Shown here piece after piece: positions 55,180 through 62,913 of a stretch of DNA of 64,000 bases. Position 1 is the stretch's first letter; the number at the start of each line of letters is the position of its first letter. The notes under the pieces were generated by a model, which was not told the DNA's origin, did not search any database, and saw nothing but the letters and a program-made list of their open reading frames with translations. A program made the position numbers and the translations under genes. Source of the DNA: Fidelibacterota bacterium (GTDB lineage: Bacteria > Pseudomonadota > Alphaproteobacteria > Rhodospirillales > Rhodospirillaceae); contig CANJPQ010000016.1 in assembly GCA_947476275.1 (NCBI GenBank), positions 50,452-114,451 on the forward strand, given 5' to 3'.

Positions 55180-55439
55180 CACCCCACACTTAAAAGCTGT
55201 GCAGTGTAGCCTCACGCTGGGGGGAAGACGTTTTTCCACAGGAAAAATAATCTCGGTATATCAGGCACTTGCCTGGAAAATGCTGGGATGGGAGACCGCG
55301 ACAAAACGACTCGAGATCTTGCTGCTTCCAGCCGTACCGGACTGCGGTGGTCGGAAAGCGCCGGAAGCCCCGGATAAGGGCCTCCAGGACCGGCACCAGA
55401 CCGGAGCGGATCGGGCATGGAACGAGGAGCGCAACCGTC
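55180..55439. other. Leader region to the right of the lux box
   Basis: About 260 bases of lower GC than the surroundings between the lux box and the first candidate rightward gene. It contains a 7-bp inverted repeat TTTTTCC-ACA-GGAAAAA at 55231-55247 and a shorter one, CAGGC-ACTT-GCCTG, at 55262-55275. A minus-strand frame of 83 codons (55190-55441) exists here but looks less credible than the plus-strand small gene. No confident gene. Confidence 0.4.
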
Positions 55440-55637
55440 ATGACCCATCAGGTCATTTTCCTTTCAGAAGTCCTGCGGGGCCCCGCCGCGGACACGGCCC
55501 CGTACTCGGCCGGCACGCGCGAGGCGCCCGCAGCTCAGAGCGGCACACCGGTCTCATTGACCGTGGCGCTGCGCTACCTCGCCGGCCGGCGCGCGTTCTC
55601 GCGTGCGCGCGGCCCCGCCACGACCAAGCACGACTGA
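55440..55637 (+). CDS. Possible small protein in the quorum-sensing locus
   Basis: 65-residue frame MTHQVIFLSEVLRGP... with GAGGAG about 10 bases before the ATG and mostly G or C in third positions, as expected of real genes here. The C-terminal half is Arg/Ala-rich. It lies to the right of the lux box and 54 bases before the aminotransferase on the same strand, so it may be in its operon. I do not recognise it. Alternative frames in the region are open too, so this is uncertain. Confidence 0.42.
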   Translation: MTHQVIFLSEVLRGPAADTAPYSAGTREAPAAQSGTPVSLTVALRYLAGRRAFSRARGPATTKHD

Positions 55638-55691
55638 ACGCGGTCCCGGGTTCGCCGGCGTGCGCATCGTGCCCCCCTCCACCTTTTCCCA

Positions 55692-57131
55692 GTGCATGAG
55701 ATGACCTCCGCCACGGAGTTCTCGCCCAGCCTGCGCCGCGCGCTCTCCGCGACGGAGTTGACACGCGACGCACTGGCGAGCCGCGCGGAAGCTGCGCGCA
55801 CGGACTTGGCGGCGCGCACGTATCACTCCTGGAAGATGGCGCTGGACCGCGCTGAAGCGATCAGCGACGTGGCCGGCGCTGCCGGAGCGCCGGGGCTCGA
55901 CTTGTTCTTGAGCGGCGGCCAGGGCGGCATGGTGACGGACCTCGACGGCAACGCGATGGTGGACCTGTGCATGGGCCATGGCGCACAGCTGCTCGGCCAC
56001 GGCCATCCCGTGATTGCGCAAGCCTTGAACCGGCAAATTGGCGCCGGCTGGCAACTGGGGTTGCCGACGGAAGCGCAGCTGGCCTTGGCCCATCTCATCC
56101 GCGCGGCGGTGCCGTCGAACGAGCGCGTGGCATTTACTGCCAACGGCAGCGACGCAACGCTGTTGGCCATGCGCGCCGCGCGTGCCATCACCGGCCGCGA
56201 CGGGATCGCGGTGTTCACGGGATCGTTCCATGGCGCGCATGACTACGGCATGGTCAGCGGTGCGCCGGACCCGGCCGACCTGCAGAGCCTCAGCCGCAAG
56301 ATCCACCTCAGCGCCGGCGTGCCCCGCGCCGTCGATCATGTGATGACGGTGCTGCCCTACGGCCACCCGCGCGCCTTCGACATCATCCGCCGCCAGCGCA
56401 ACGACCTCGCCGCCGTGATTGTGGAAGCGGTGCGCGGCAGTGAACCGCATTTGGATGCGGGTCCGTGGCTGAAGGAACTCTCCGCGGCCTGCCGCCTGGC
56501 TGGCGTACTGTTGATCCTGGACGAAGTGACGACCGGCTTCCGTCTTGCCTACGGCGGCGCGCAGGAACTGTTCGGCCTCACGCCGGATCTCGTCGCCTAC
56601 GGCAAGGCGATCGGCGGCGGCCTGCCGTTGGGCGCTATTGCCGGTCGGTCGGACTACATGGGCGTCTTCGGATCCGACCCGGGGCAGCGCACCATCTTCG
56701 CCGCCAGCACCTTCGCGGGCAATCCGCTGAGCATCGCCGCGGGCGTAGCGACGCTGACGTACGCGCACGGGAATCGCGCGAGCCTCTATCCCGCACTCGA
56801 TGCCGTCGCCGCACGCTTGCAGGAAGGGTTTGCATCCCTCGCCGAGGAGGCCGCGGTGCCGGCGTGCCTCCTGCGCGCCGGATCGCTGATGCGCGTGCGC
56901 CTGGGCACCCCGAATGGCCGCAGCAGCGCGTATGTCGCCGCGGTGCGACGCGCGGAGGATACGTTCGCCACGCACGTTCTCAATGCGGGTGTGCTGATGC
57001 AAGCAGGTCTGCGTGGCTTCGTTGGCGCCGCCCACGACGACACACACATCGCGCGCGCGCTGAAGGCATTCGCCATTGCCTTGCGCGAAGTGAAGGCCGA
57101 CGGATTGTTCACGCCGCTGACAGCGAACTGA
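55692..57131 (+). CDS. Class III PLP-dependent aminotransferase, GSA-aminomutase-like
   Basis: 479 residues of fold type I. DLFLSGGQGGMVTDLDGNAM (substrate/PLP N-terminal part), GSDATLLAMRAARAITGRD, LILDEVTTGFRLAYGG (PLP-binding Asp) and VAYGKAIGGGLPLGAI with PLP Lys305. Closest in layout to glutamate-1-semialdehyde aminomutase relatives, but such enzymes near biosynthetic genes often act on other amino or keto compounds. It is the rightmost gene of the lux locus. A second ATG (55701) three codons further is possible. Substrate unknown. Confidence 0.9.
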   Translation: MHEMTSATEFSPSLRRALSATELTRDALASRAEAARTDLAARTYHSWKMALDRAEAISDVAGAAGAPGLDLFLSGGQGGMVTDLDGNAMVDLCMGHGAQLLGHGHPVIAQALNRQIGAGWQLGLPTEAQLALAHLIRAAVPSNERVAFTANGSDATLLAMRAARAITGRDGIAVFTGSFHGAHDYGMVSGAPDPADLQSLSRKIHLSAGVPRAVDHVMTVLPYGHPRAFDIIRRQRNDLAAVIVEAVRGSEPHLDAGPWLKELSAACRLAGVLLILDEVTTGFRLAYGGAQELFGLTPDLVAYGKAIGGGLPLGAIAGRSDYMGVFGSDPGQRTIFAASTFAGNPLSIAAGVATLTYAHGNRASLYPALDAVAARLQEGFASLAEEAAVPACLLRAGSLMRVRLGTPNGRSSAYVAAVRRAEDTFATHVLNAGVLMQAGLRGFVGAAHDDTHIARALKAFAIALREVKADGLFTPLTAN

Positions 57132-57174
57132 ACGCGCTTTCCCGCGACGTCATCCAGACCGGCGAACGCCGTGA

Positions 57175-57795
57175 CTATCGTGCGACGGCGCCGGCAGCCG
57201 GGCGGTACTTCAGCACGAGCAGTACGTCATATTCGTGGGCGTAGGCCTTGGCATCATTGAATGCCACGCGTGCGCGATATCCGGGCCCCGTCGGCTGCTC
57301 CACAACCGTGACCAAACCAGACGTATTGTCCGAATAGAGAATTTGTATTTCCGCCGGAACAAGGAGTTCCTTGCTGGGAAGGGGTGTTTTCAAGGAGCCG
57401 TAGTATTCTCCGGTCCTCGGAGAATCGATGGTCAGGGATTCGCTCGAATTGTCCAAGGTGCTGCGGGCGATCACCGTCGTTTTGTTTCTGGTCGCGGGCG
57501 AGCAACTCGCCGCACCCAGCCCCTCGCCGGTCAGCTCGTTCCACATGATCTTGTCGCCCTGGATGTAAAGGGTTGCCTTGTCATCCACGCACGCTTGAAT
57601 TTCGTAGCTCACCGCCGTGAATGGCTCGGCGGCGAGGCTGGCCGCCTTCGCTTCCGCAGCAGCGGCGGCGGCATCTTCAATGTCTTTGGCCGTCGCGACC
57701 GCGGGCCGCGGGGTGTTCATCACGCGCTTGCCGCCCCAGGATCCCACGATGATGACCAGCAGGATCAACACCGCCGTCTTCCACCCAGTCTCCAT
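57175..57795 (-). CDS. Membrane-anchored protein of unknown function
   Basis: 206 residues. A single N-terminal membrane segment (TAVLILLVIIVGSWGG) and an Ala-rich helix (AKDIEDAAAAAAEAKAASLA) precede a soluble domain with two Cys (QACVDD, AASCSPA). Most of the protein would face the periplasm. It is convergent with the aminotransferase and next to the tRNA. Family not recognised. The context gives no clue. Confidence 0.7.
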   Translation of the reverse strand: METGWKTAVLILLVIIVGSWGGKRVMNTPRPAVATAKDIEDAAAAAAEAKAASLAAEPFTAVSYEIQACVDDKATLYIQGDKIMWNELTGEGLGAASCSPATRNKTTVIARSTLDNSSESLTIDSPRTGEYYGSLKTPLPSKELLVPAEIQILYSDNTSGLVTVVEQPTGPGYRARVAFNDAKAYAHEYDVLLVLKYRPAAGAVAR

Positions 57796-57948
57796 GTGCT
57801 GCTCCCCCGGTAGTGCGCGAAACCTCTACGCGCATTGATTTTGAAAAGACGGTAGTGGCCTTCTCGCCATTCTTCTACGTGAATTTTTTGCGCGGCGCAG
57901 GGGGCCTGAACGAAGCCCCGGGGGGATTAGCCGACATAATTAGGTGAA

Positions 57949-58033
57949 TGGTGCGGGCGGTCGGAATCGAACCGACACTCCTCTCGGAACCGGATTTTGA
58001 GTCCGGCGCGTCTACCAGTTCCACCACGCCCGC
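57949..58033 (-). tRNA. tRNA-Leu(CAA)
   Basis: Class II tRNA of 85 bases including an encoded CCA. The acceptor stem GCGGGCG pairs with CGCCCGC; discriminator A. The anticodon stem CCGGA/TCCGG encloses the loop CTCAAAA, giving anticodon CAA (57997-57999), which reads UUG. A long variable arm (TTCCGAGAGGAGTG region) and the TTCGATTC T-loop are present. Clear cloverleaf. Confidence 0.97.
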
Positions 58034-58088
58034 ACGACGCAATTCGTATATGACGCTGATATCTAAGGCGCAAGCGAATTGAGGGGCG

Positions 58089-58352
58089 CTAACCCAAGCT
58101 CTTCTTGGCCTTCTTATCTGCGCGCTTGGTTGCCTTCTCAATCTGGTCGGCGGCGTGGCGCAAGTCCTTGGCGAGGCTCAGCGCGAACCCACGCTGAAGG
58201 GCGATTTGCACCTTCTCGGTCGCATTCTCGTCGGTCACCAACTCCAGGCGCACCAGTACGGTGTCGTAGCTGACGACCGGGGCGATCTCATACATCTTGA
58301 CCGGCAGCGCGACGATATTGCCGTTCTGGTCTTTGTCCCATTCGGAAGACAT
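58089..58352 (-). CDS. Small protein with resemblance to BssS
   Basis: 87 residues from ATG 58352 (MSSEWDKDQNGNIVALPVK), which has AGGA nine bases upstream. The middle VSYDTVLVRLELV and the following helical, Lys-rich tail recall E. coli BssS (there SYDALMLRLHY followed by a helix), a small biofilm/indole-signalling protein. The likeness is from memory and short, so the assignment is tentative. The C-terminus (KKAKKSLG) is very basic. The upstream open frame extension to 58616 is not supported. Confidence 0.65.
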   Translation of the reverse strand: MSSEWDKDQNGNIVALPVKMYEIAPVVSYDTVLVRLELVTDENATEKVQIALQRGFALSLAKDLRHAADQIEKATKRADKKAKKSLG

Positions 58353-58554
58353 CACAAAGCGTCCTGTTCCACGCCGATCAAGGTCGGCCCATATGCGTCG
58401 GTCTTGCCACAATTCGTGGACGGCCGCATATGCAATTGCGCAACCGCAAGTCCGATAGCGAGTCGTTCTCACCAGGCAGACAAAACCCATTAAGGATTCT
58501 GACCCGGCCCGAGCGGTCCTGTAAGGTTTCCCCATAGGGTTGGAGGACACCGCC

Positions 58555-59562
58555 ATGAGCCGCAAGAACACGATTTTCACCCCGCACTTGAGCCGCCGCG
58601 CAGCCTTGACCGGCATAGCGGCGACGGCGGTATTCGGGGTCGTCGCATCCGCAATCGCCGCGGATCCGGGGGCGGCGCCCGCCGCGCCATCCGACTACCC
58701 GATGGCCCTGGGACGTCCGCATACGGACTATGTCTACATGCAGCTGGGGCCGGGCCGCGTGCTCGGCGAGACCAACTCCCAACCCGGCGCGTGGGCCGGC
58801 ACGGCGTCCTACGACGCCAAGGGCACGCGCGCGACCAGCGGCATCTTCCGCTATGACGCCGGGTGGAATTTCCCGAAGGCGCACTACATCGACAGCGATC
58901 AGGAACTGTTCGTCCTGGACGGCGTGCTCAGCATCGATGGCGTGGATTATGGGGCGGGCAGCTATTGCTACTTGCCCGCCGGCAAACACCACGACCTGAT
59001 GGAGAGCAAAAAAGGCGCGACGGTCTTGAACTTCTACGAAGGCCAACACATCGCGCACTACGATGCCGCCCCCGCGGGTATGTACAATCCCGCGAAGCTG
59101 GTGGAGAAGATCGACACGGCGAAAACGAAGTGGACCAAAGGCACGGCCGACGACATCGCCGCCTGGGGCAAATCCGCCCAGCGCAAGACCCTGCGCGTGG
59201 ACAAGAAGACCGGTGAGAGCACCTGGCTCCTGAAGGTTGCCGCCGACCCGTCGGATGTGAAGCGCAAGCTCGCGACCCATGCGACCGTCGAAGAAATCTT
59301 CATCATCGAGGGGAGCATCGCCAGCCCGCTGGGTGTCATGAACGAAGGGGCTTACGCCTGGCGCGTTCCGGGAACGGAAGTCGGCCCCTTCGGCACCAAG
59401 ACCGGTTTCGTCATGCTGGTCCGCAGCAAGGGCGGGGCGCAGAAGACGACGTGGTCGAAGGACGCAAAGCCGGTGGTGTGGGATGCACCCTACAAGCCGA
59501 ACCTCGACAAGGGCCAACAGGCCTGGGCGTTCAAGGACCTCGATAAGGCCAAGCGCTGGTAG
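58555..59562 (+). CDS. Tat-exported double-cupin protein
   Basis: 336 residues from ATG 58555, which has GGAGG eight bases upstream. N-terminus has a twin-Arg signal (LSRRAALTG) with a hydrophobic stretch, so it is likely folded in the cytoplasm before export. Two cupin modules: residues about 80-190 (HYIDSDQELFVLDGVLSIDG, LPAGKHHDLM) and about 215-310 (HATVEEIFIIEGSI). Such proteins bind a metal and act as isomerases, dioxygenases or sensors. The function cannot be determined. Followed after 15 bases by a lipoprotein-type gene. Confidence 0.78.
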   Translation: MSRKNTIFTPHLSRRAALTGIAATAVFGVVASAIAADPGAAPAAPSDYPMALGRPHTDYVYMQLGPGRVLGETNSQPGAWAGTASYDAKGTRATSGIFRYDAGWNFPKAHYIDSDQELFVLDGVLSIDGVDYGAGSYCYLPAGKHHDLMESKKGATVLNFYEGQHIAHYDAAPAGMYNPAKLVEKIDTAKTKWTKGTADDIAAWGKSAQRKTLRVDKKTGESTWLLKVAADPSDVKRKLATHATVEEIFIIEGSIASPLGVMNEGAYAWRVPGTEVGPFGTKTGFVMLVRSKGGAQKTTWSKDAKPVVWDAPYKPNLDKGQQAWAFKDLDKAKRW

Positions 59563-59577
59563 GCGACGGAGGCCGCG

Positions 59578-60282
59578 GTGAAGAAACTCGCCCTTGGCTT
59601 CGCGCTGTTGGTCCTGGCGGGGTGCGCTGCCACGCCCGCGGCCCGCGGCACGGTTCTGGTGATTGGAGCGTCTTCAGGCACGGGCCTTGAGATCACAAAG
59701 GTGCTTGCGGCACGCGGCGATGACGTCACAGCTTTCGTACGGCCCACGTCGAACCGCACGGAGCTGGATGCCTTGCATGTAAAGTATGCCGTGGGCGACG
59801 CAACCGATGCGGCGTCTGTGCGCAAAGCGCTGAGCGGACACAAGGTGCGCGCGATCGTCTCCACCCTCGGTGGACGCCGCGGCGATTCGCAGCGTCCGGA
59901 CTTAATCGGCACCAAGAACCTGGCGGACGCCGCGAAGGCGGCTGGCGTGAAGCGCATGGTGATGATCACAGTGATCGGCGCGGGCGACAGCAAGAACGCC
60001 CTGCCGGAACGGGTGCAGCAGTCGCTGGGCCCGATCGTACCCCTCAAGACGCAGACCGAGGCGGCGCTGCAGGCGAGTGGCGTGCCTTATACAATCGTGC
60101 GCCCGGGCGGTTTGACGACAAACCCCGCGAGCGGCAAGGGCACGCTGACCCTCGATCACACGGCCTTCTCATCCATCAGCCGCGCGGAGCTGGCGCGCCT
60201 GACCGTGCAGACGCTGGACGATCCGAAAGCCGCGAACCAGATCTATCACGCCATCGACCCGACCAACGGCGGGCGGAATTAG
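59578..60282 (+). CDS. Lipoprotein with an NAD(P)-binding (NmrA/SDR-like) domain
   Basis: 234 residues. GTG start with GGAGG five bases upstream. An N-terminal lipoprotein signal (ALGFALLVLAGCAATPA, lipobox LAGC) is followed directly by a Rossmann NAD(P)-binding motif VLVIGASSGTGLEITKVLAA, and the rest resembles NmrA-type atypical SDRs (VKRMVMITVIGAG). SDR-like enzymes are normally cytosolic, so a lipidated one is odd. Close to the exported cupin gene, with which it may be co-transcribed. Confidence 0.82.
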   Translation: MKKLALGFALLVLAGCAATPAARGTVLVIGASSGTGLEITKVLAARGDDVTAFVRPTSNRTELDALHVKYAVGDATDAASVRKALSGHKVRAIVSTLGGRRGDSQRPDLIGTKNLADAAKAAGVKRMVMITVIGAGDSKNALPERVQQSLGPIVPLKTQTEAALQASGVPYTIVRPGGLTTNPASGKGTLTLDHTAFSSISRAELARLTVQTLDDPKAANQIYHAIDPTNGGRN

Positions 60283-60340
60283 GGCGTCGCTCCGAAAACG
60301 TTAGGTGCCGGTTTTTCGAAGAGCGTGCCCGAAGTATTTA

Positions 60341-61090
60341 CTAGTCTGCCATCACTTCGCCGCTCGAAGGGCTGATCGCCTGACCGGTGAGGCCGTTGGC
60401 GTCATCCGACAGCAGGAAGCAGATCGACGCGGCGACTTCGTCCGTCGTTGTGAGGCGGCGCAGGGGCAGGATGGCTTCGCGGTCGCTGAAGAAGGCGTCG
60501 CTGCCGCGGGAACTCGCTTCCGTCATGGGCGTGCGGATCAAACCCGGTGTAACTGCATTCACACGGATGCCCTTTGGGCCCAGTTCTGTCGCCAAAGCTT
60601 TCGTGAGCGCCAACAAAGCACCCTTGGCTGCGGCATAGTGCGGCATGGTTTTCACGCCGATGCGCGCGTAGATCGACGACACCAGCACGATGGATGCGCC
60701 TTCCTTCAAGCCCGGCAGCAGCGCCTGCAGCAGGAAGAAGTGCCCACGCACATGCACGTTCATCATGGCGTCGAAGAACGCCTCGTCCACTTCGGCAAAG
60801 GCGCGACCATTGCCGGAGATGCCGCCGCTGGCGACAACCGCGTCGATCACCCCGTGCGTGAGCAGGGCCGCAGCCGCAGCCGCTTTCACCGCCGCCGTAT
60901 CGCCGAGATCGACCGCGACGCCTTCGGCACTGGCCAGCGATTTGGCGGCGGCGATGGCTTTGTCGCCGTCCTTATCCCACAGCAGCACGTGATACCCGCC
61001 AGCGGCGAGGCGCTGAGCAGAGGCGAGGCCGATGCCGGAGGCACCGCCCGTGATGATGGCCACTTTCGCGGCAGATGAATTTCGAGTCAT
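60341..61090 (-). CDS. SDR family oxidoreductase
   Basis: Classical short-chain dehydrogenase of about 249 residues from ATG 61090 (AGGA upstream). Cofactor motif TGGASGIG, catalytic Ser in VLVSSIYAR and YAAAKGAL (Y-x3-K), PGLIRTP. The NxAG position reads VASGGISG. Reversible alcohol/ketone oxidoreduction with NAD(P). Substrate unknown. A contrast with the halohydrin-dehalogenase-like protein, which has Arg where this has Lys. Confidence 0.9.
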   Translation of the reverse strand: MTRNSSAAKVAIITGGASGIGLASAQRLAAGGYHVLLWDKDGDKAIAAAKSLASAEGVAVDLGDTAAVKAAAAAALLTHGVIDAVVASGGISGNGRAFAEVDEAFFDAMMNVHVRGHFFLLQALLPGLKEGASIVLVSSIYARIGVKTMPHYAAAKGALLALTKALATELGPKGIRVNAVTPGLIRTPMTEASSRGSDAFFSDREAILPLRRLTTTDEVAASICFLLSDDANGLTGQAISPSSGEVMAD

Positions 61091-61173
61091 GAAGGGGTCC
61101 TGCAAGGGTGGACGAAACGTGCCACGGTCATCCTGCCATGGCAACGGCGCGCCCCGCCCGCTATAACCGGGCC

Positions 61174-61674
61174 ATGCAATCTGCTTCGTTTCCGCGTCTG
61201 ACCTTGACGTTCATCGCCCTGGTATCCGGCGGCGCGCTGGCGACCGCGTTCATCGCCCAGTACGGCTTCGACCTGTGGCCGTGTCTGCTGTGCTATATGC
61301 AGCGTATTCCCTACCTGGTTGCGTTCGTGTTCGCGTGCCTGGCCCTGGCACCGGGTGTAGACCCGATGGTGCGGCGGCATGTGGTGTTCCTGTGCGTGCT
61401 GCTGTTCGCGGGCAATACCGGGCTCGCGCTTTTCCACGCCGGCGTGGAATACAAGTGGTGGCCTGGGTTGGACGCCTGCGGCGGGGCACTGCGCGACCTT
61501 AACGTAAGCGATCTTGCCGCGGCGCTCAGCAAGCCCGCACCGCCGGGCTGCGAAGACGCCGCGATTCGCGTGCTCGGGATTTCGATGGCGGGCGGCAATG
61601 TGATCCTATGCGGGGCCATGACGATCTTCAGTCTGTGGGCCGCGCTCCAGAAGCCGCGATGGAACACGCCATGA
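61174..61674 (+). CDS. dsbB: Disulfide bond formation protein B-like
   Basis: 166 residues with four predicted membrane helices. LWPCLLCYMQRIPY holds the CxxC pair that reacts with quinone, and a second Cys pair is in the periplasmic loop (LDACGG and PPGCEDA). It re-oxidises DsbA by passing electrons to ubiquinone. Start at ATG 61174. Stop overlaps the COQ7 start (ATGA). The ubiquinone link between the two genes may be functional. Confidence 0.88.
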   Translation: MQSASFPRLTLTFIALVSGGALATAFIAQYGFDLWPCLLCYMQRIPYLVAFVFACLALAPGVDPMVRRHVVFLCVLLFAGNTGLALFHAGVEYKWWPGLDACGGALRDLNVSDLAAALSKPAPPGCEDAAIRVLGISMAGGNVILCGAMTIFSLWAALQKPRWNTP

Positions 61675-62234
61675 GCGACACGACACACACCACCGCAGCG
61701 ATGCGTCTGCCCGGCGATCCGAGCAAGGACGAACTTCTCGCGCAGATCATCCGCGTCGATCAGGCTGGCGAATACGGCGCGAAGCGAATCTACGAAGGCC
61801 AACTTGCGGTGCTGGGGCGCACCGACGCTGCGCCCGCCTTGCGATCGATGCTGGCGAAAGAGGAAGCTCACCTCGCCGAATTCAATCGCATCATGGCGGT
61901 GCGCGGCGTTCGTCCCACGGCTCTTGGGCCGGTGTGGCACGCCGCCGGTTTCGCGCTGGGCGCGGCCACGGCGCTGCTCGGCAAGGAAGCGGCGATGGCC
62001 TGCACGGTGGCGGTGGAGGAAGTGATCGGCGCGCACTATGCCGAACAGGCCGCCGAACTCAGCGACGACGAAAAGGACTTGCGCGAGACCGTAGCCGCCT
62101 ACGGCCGCGACGAACTCGCCCACCGCGACGAAGCGCTCGCGCACGGCGCGGAGCGCGCGCCGGCCTATCCGGTGCTGACGGAAGCGATCAAAGCCGGCAC
62201 ACGTCTGGCGATCTGGCTGTCGAAGCGGATTTAA
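61671..62234 (+). CDS. coq7: COQ7-type demethoxyubiquinone hydroxylase
   Basis: 187-residue di-iron hydroxylase of the last hydroxylation step in ubiquinone synthesis. Iron ligands are visible: the first helix GEYGAKRIYEGQLAVL, EEAHLAEFN, AVEEVIGAHYAEQ and RDELAHRDEAL (ExxH pairs). Starts at ATG 61671, overlapping the dsbB stop. Together with ubiA and ubiD in the window it shows aerobic ubiquinone synthesis. Typical of Alphaproteobacteria. Confidence 0.93.
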   Translation: MSDTTHTTAAMRLPGDPSKDELLAQIIRVDQAGEYGAKRIYEGQLAVLGRTDAAPALRSMLAKEEAHLAEFNRIMAVRGVRPTALGPVWHAAGFALGAATALLGKEAAMACTVAVEEVIGAHYAEQAAELSDDEKDLRETVAAYGRDELAHRDEALAHGAERAPAYPVLTEAIKAGTRLAIWLSKRI

Positions 62235-62243
62235 AGCGGCGCG

Positions 62244-62807
62244 CTACGCCGGGTCCAGCTCGGTATCCCAATAGAGATAGTCGCGCCAACTCTGGTGCAG
62301 GTAGTTCGGCGGGAAACCGCGGCCGATTTCCTGGAGATGGAACGAGTTCGGCCGGAACGGCTTCTGCGATGGGAACATATGCGCGTCTTCCGGCAGGCGA
62401 TTGCCCTTGGCCAGATTGCATTGCGCGCACGCCGTCACCACGTTCTGCCACGTCGTGCGGCCGCCCTTGGAACGCGGGATGATGTGATCGAACGTAAGAT
62501 CGTTAGTGGGGTGCGGCGTACGGCAGTATTGGCACATGAAGCGGTCGCGCAGGAACACGTTGAACCGCGTGAATGCGGGCGAACGCTCCATCGGCGCATA
62601 TTTCTTGAGCGAGATAACGCTGGGCAGGCGGAGCTCAAAGCGCGGCGAGTGGACCACCCGCTCGTATTCCTGCACCACGTTCACGCGGCCGAGGAACACG
62701 GCCTTGATCGCTTCCTGCCAGGACCAGACAGACAAAGGGAAGTAACTCAACGGGCGGAAATCCGCGTTGAGCACCAGCGCTGGACAGGCTTCGACGGCGA
62801 TACTCAC
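62244..62807 (-). CDS. HNH endonuclease family protein
   Basis: About 187 residues from a GTG at 62807 (VSIAVEACPALVLNADFRPL), which matches homologues; a TTG at 62846 would add 13 residues. The HNH domain shows CQYC, LTFDHIIPRSKGGRTTWQNV and ACAQCNLAKGN, with the metal ligands in place. This widespread family (COG1403) in Alphaproteobacteria is probably a standalone nuclease with housekeeping or repair functions. No restriction partner is near. Confidence 0.85.
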   Translation of the reverse strand: MSIAVEACPALVLNADFRPLSYFPLSVWSWQEAIKAVFLGRVNVVQEYERVVHSPRFELRLPSVISLKKYAPMERSPAFTRFNVFLRDRFMCQYCRTPHPTNDLTFDHIIPRSKGGRTTWQNVVTACAQCNLAKGNRLPEDAHMFPSQKPFRPNSFHLQEIGRGFPPNYLHQSWRDYLYWDTELDPA

Positions 62808-62913
62808 CGGACGCGACCTACGACTGACATGCAGAGAGTTTAGCAACTTTCTGCGACATTACCAAATATGGTAGTGATAGCCCCTGCGGCCCAGACTGTT
62901 GAATCACCGTTTG

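Noticed and set aside
55190..55441. 83-codon minus-strand frame between the lux box and the small gene
   Set aside because: No ribosome binding site, lower GC and no family likeness. It overlaps nothing certain, so it remains a weak alternative to the plus-strand gene.
57885..57935. Possible terminator downstream of tRNA-Leu
   Set aside because: A short GC stem (GGGGC/GCCCC) is present but no T-run follows in the transcribed direction.
62860..62873. TACCA-AATA-TGGTA palindrome between the HNH gene and gluQ
   Set aside because: Only five base pairs; may be chance, no further support.
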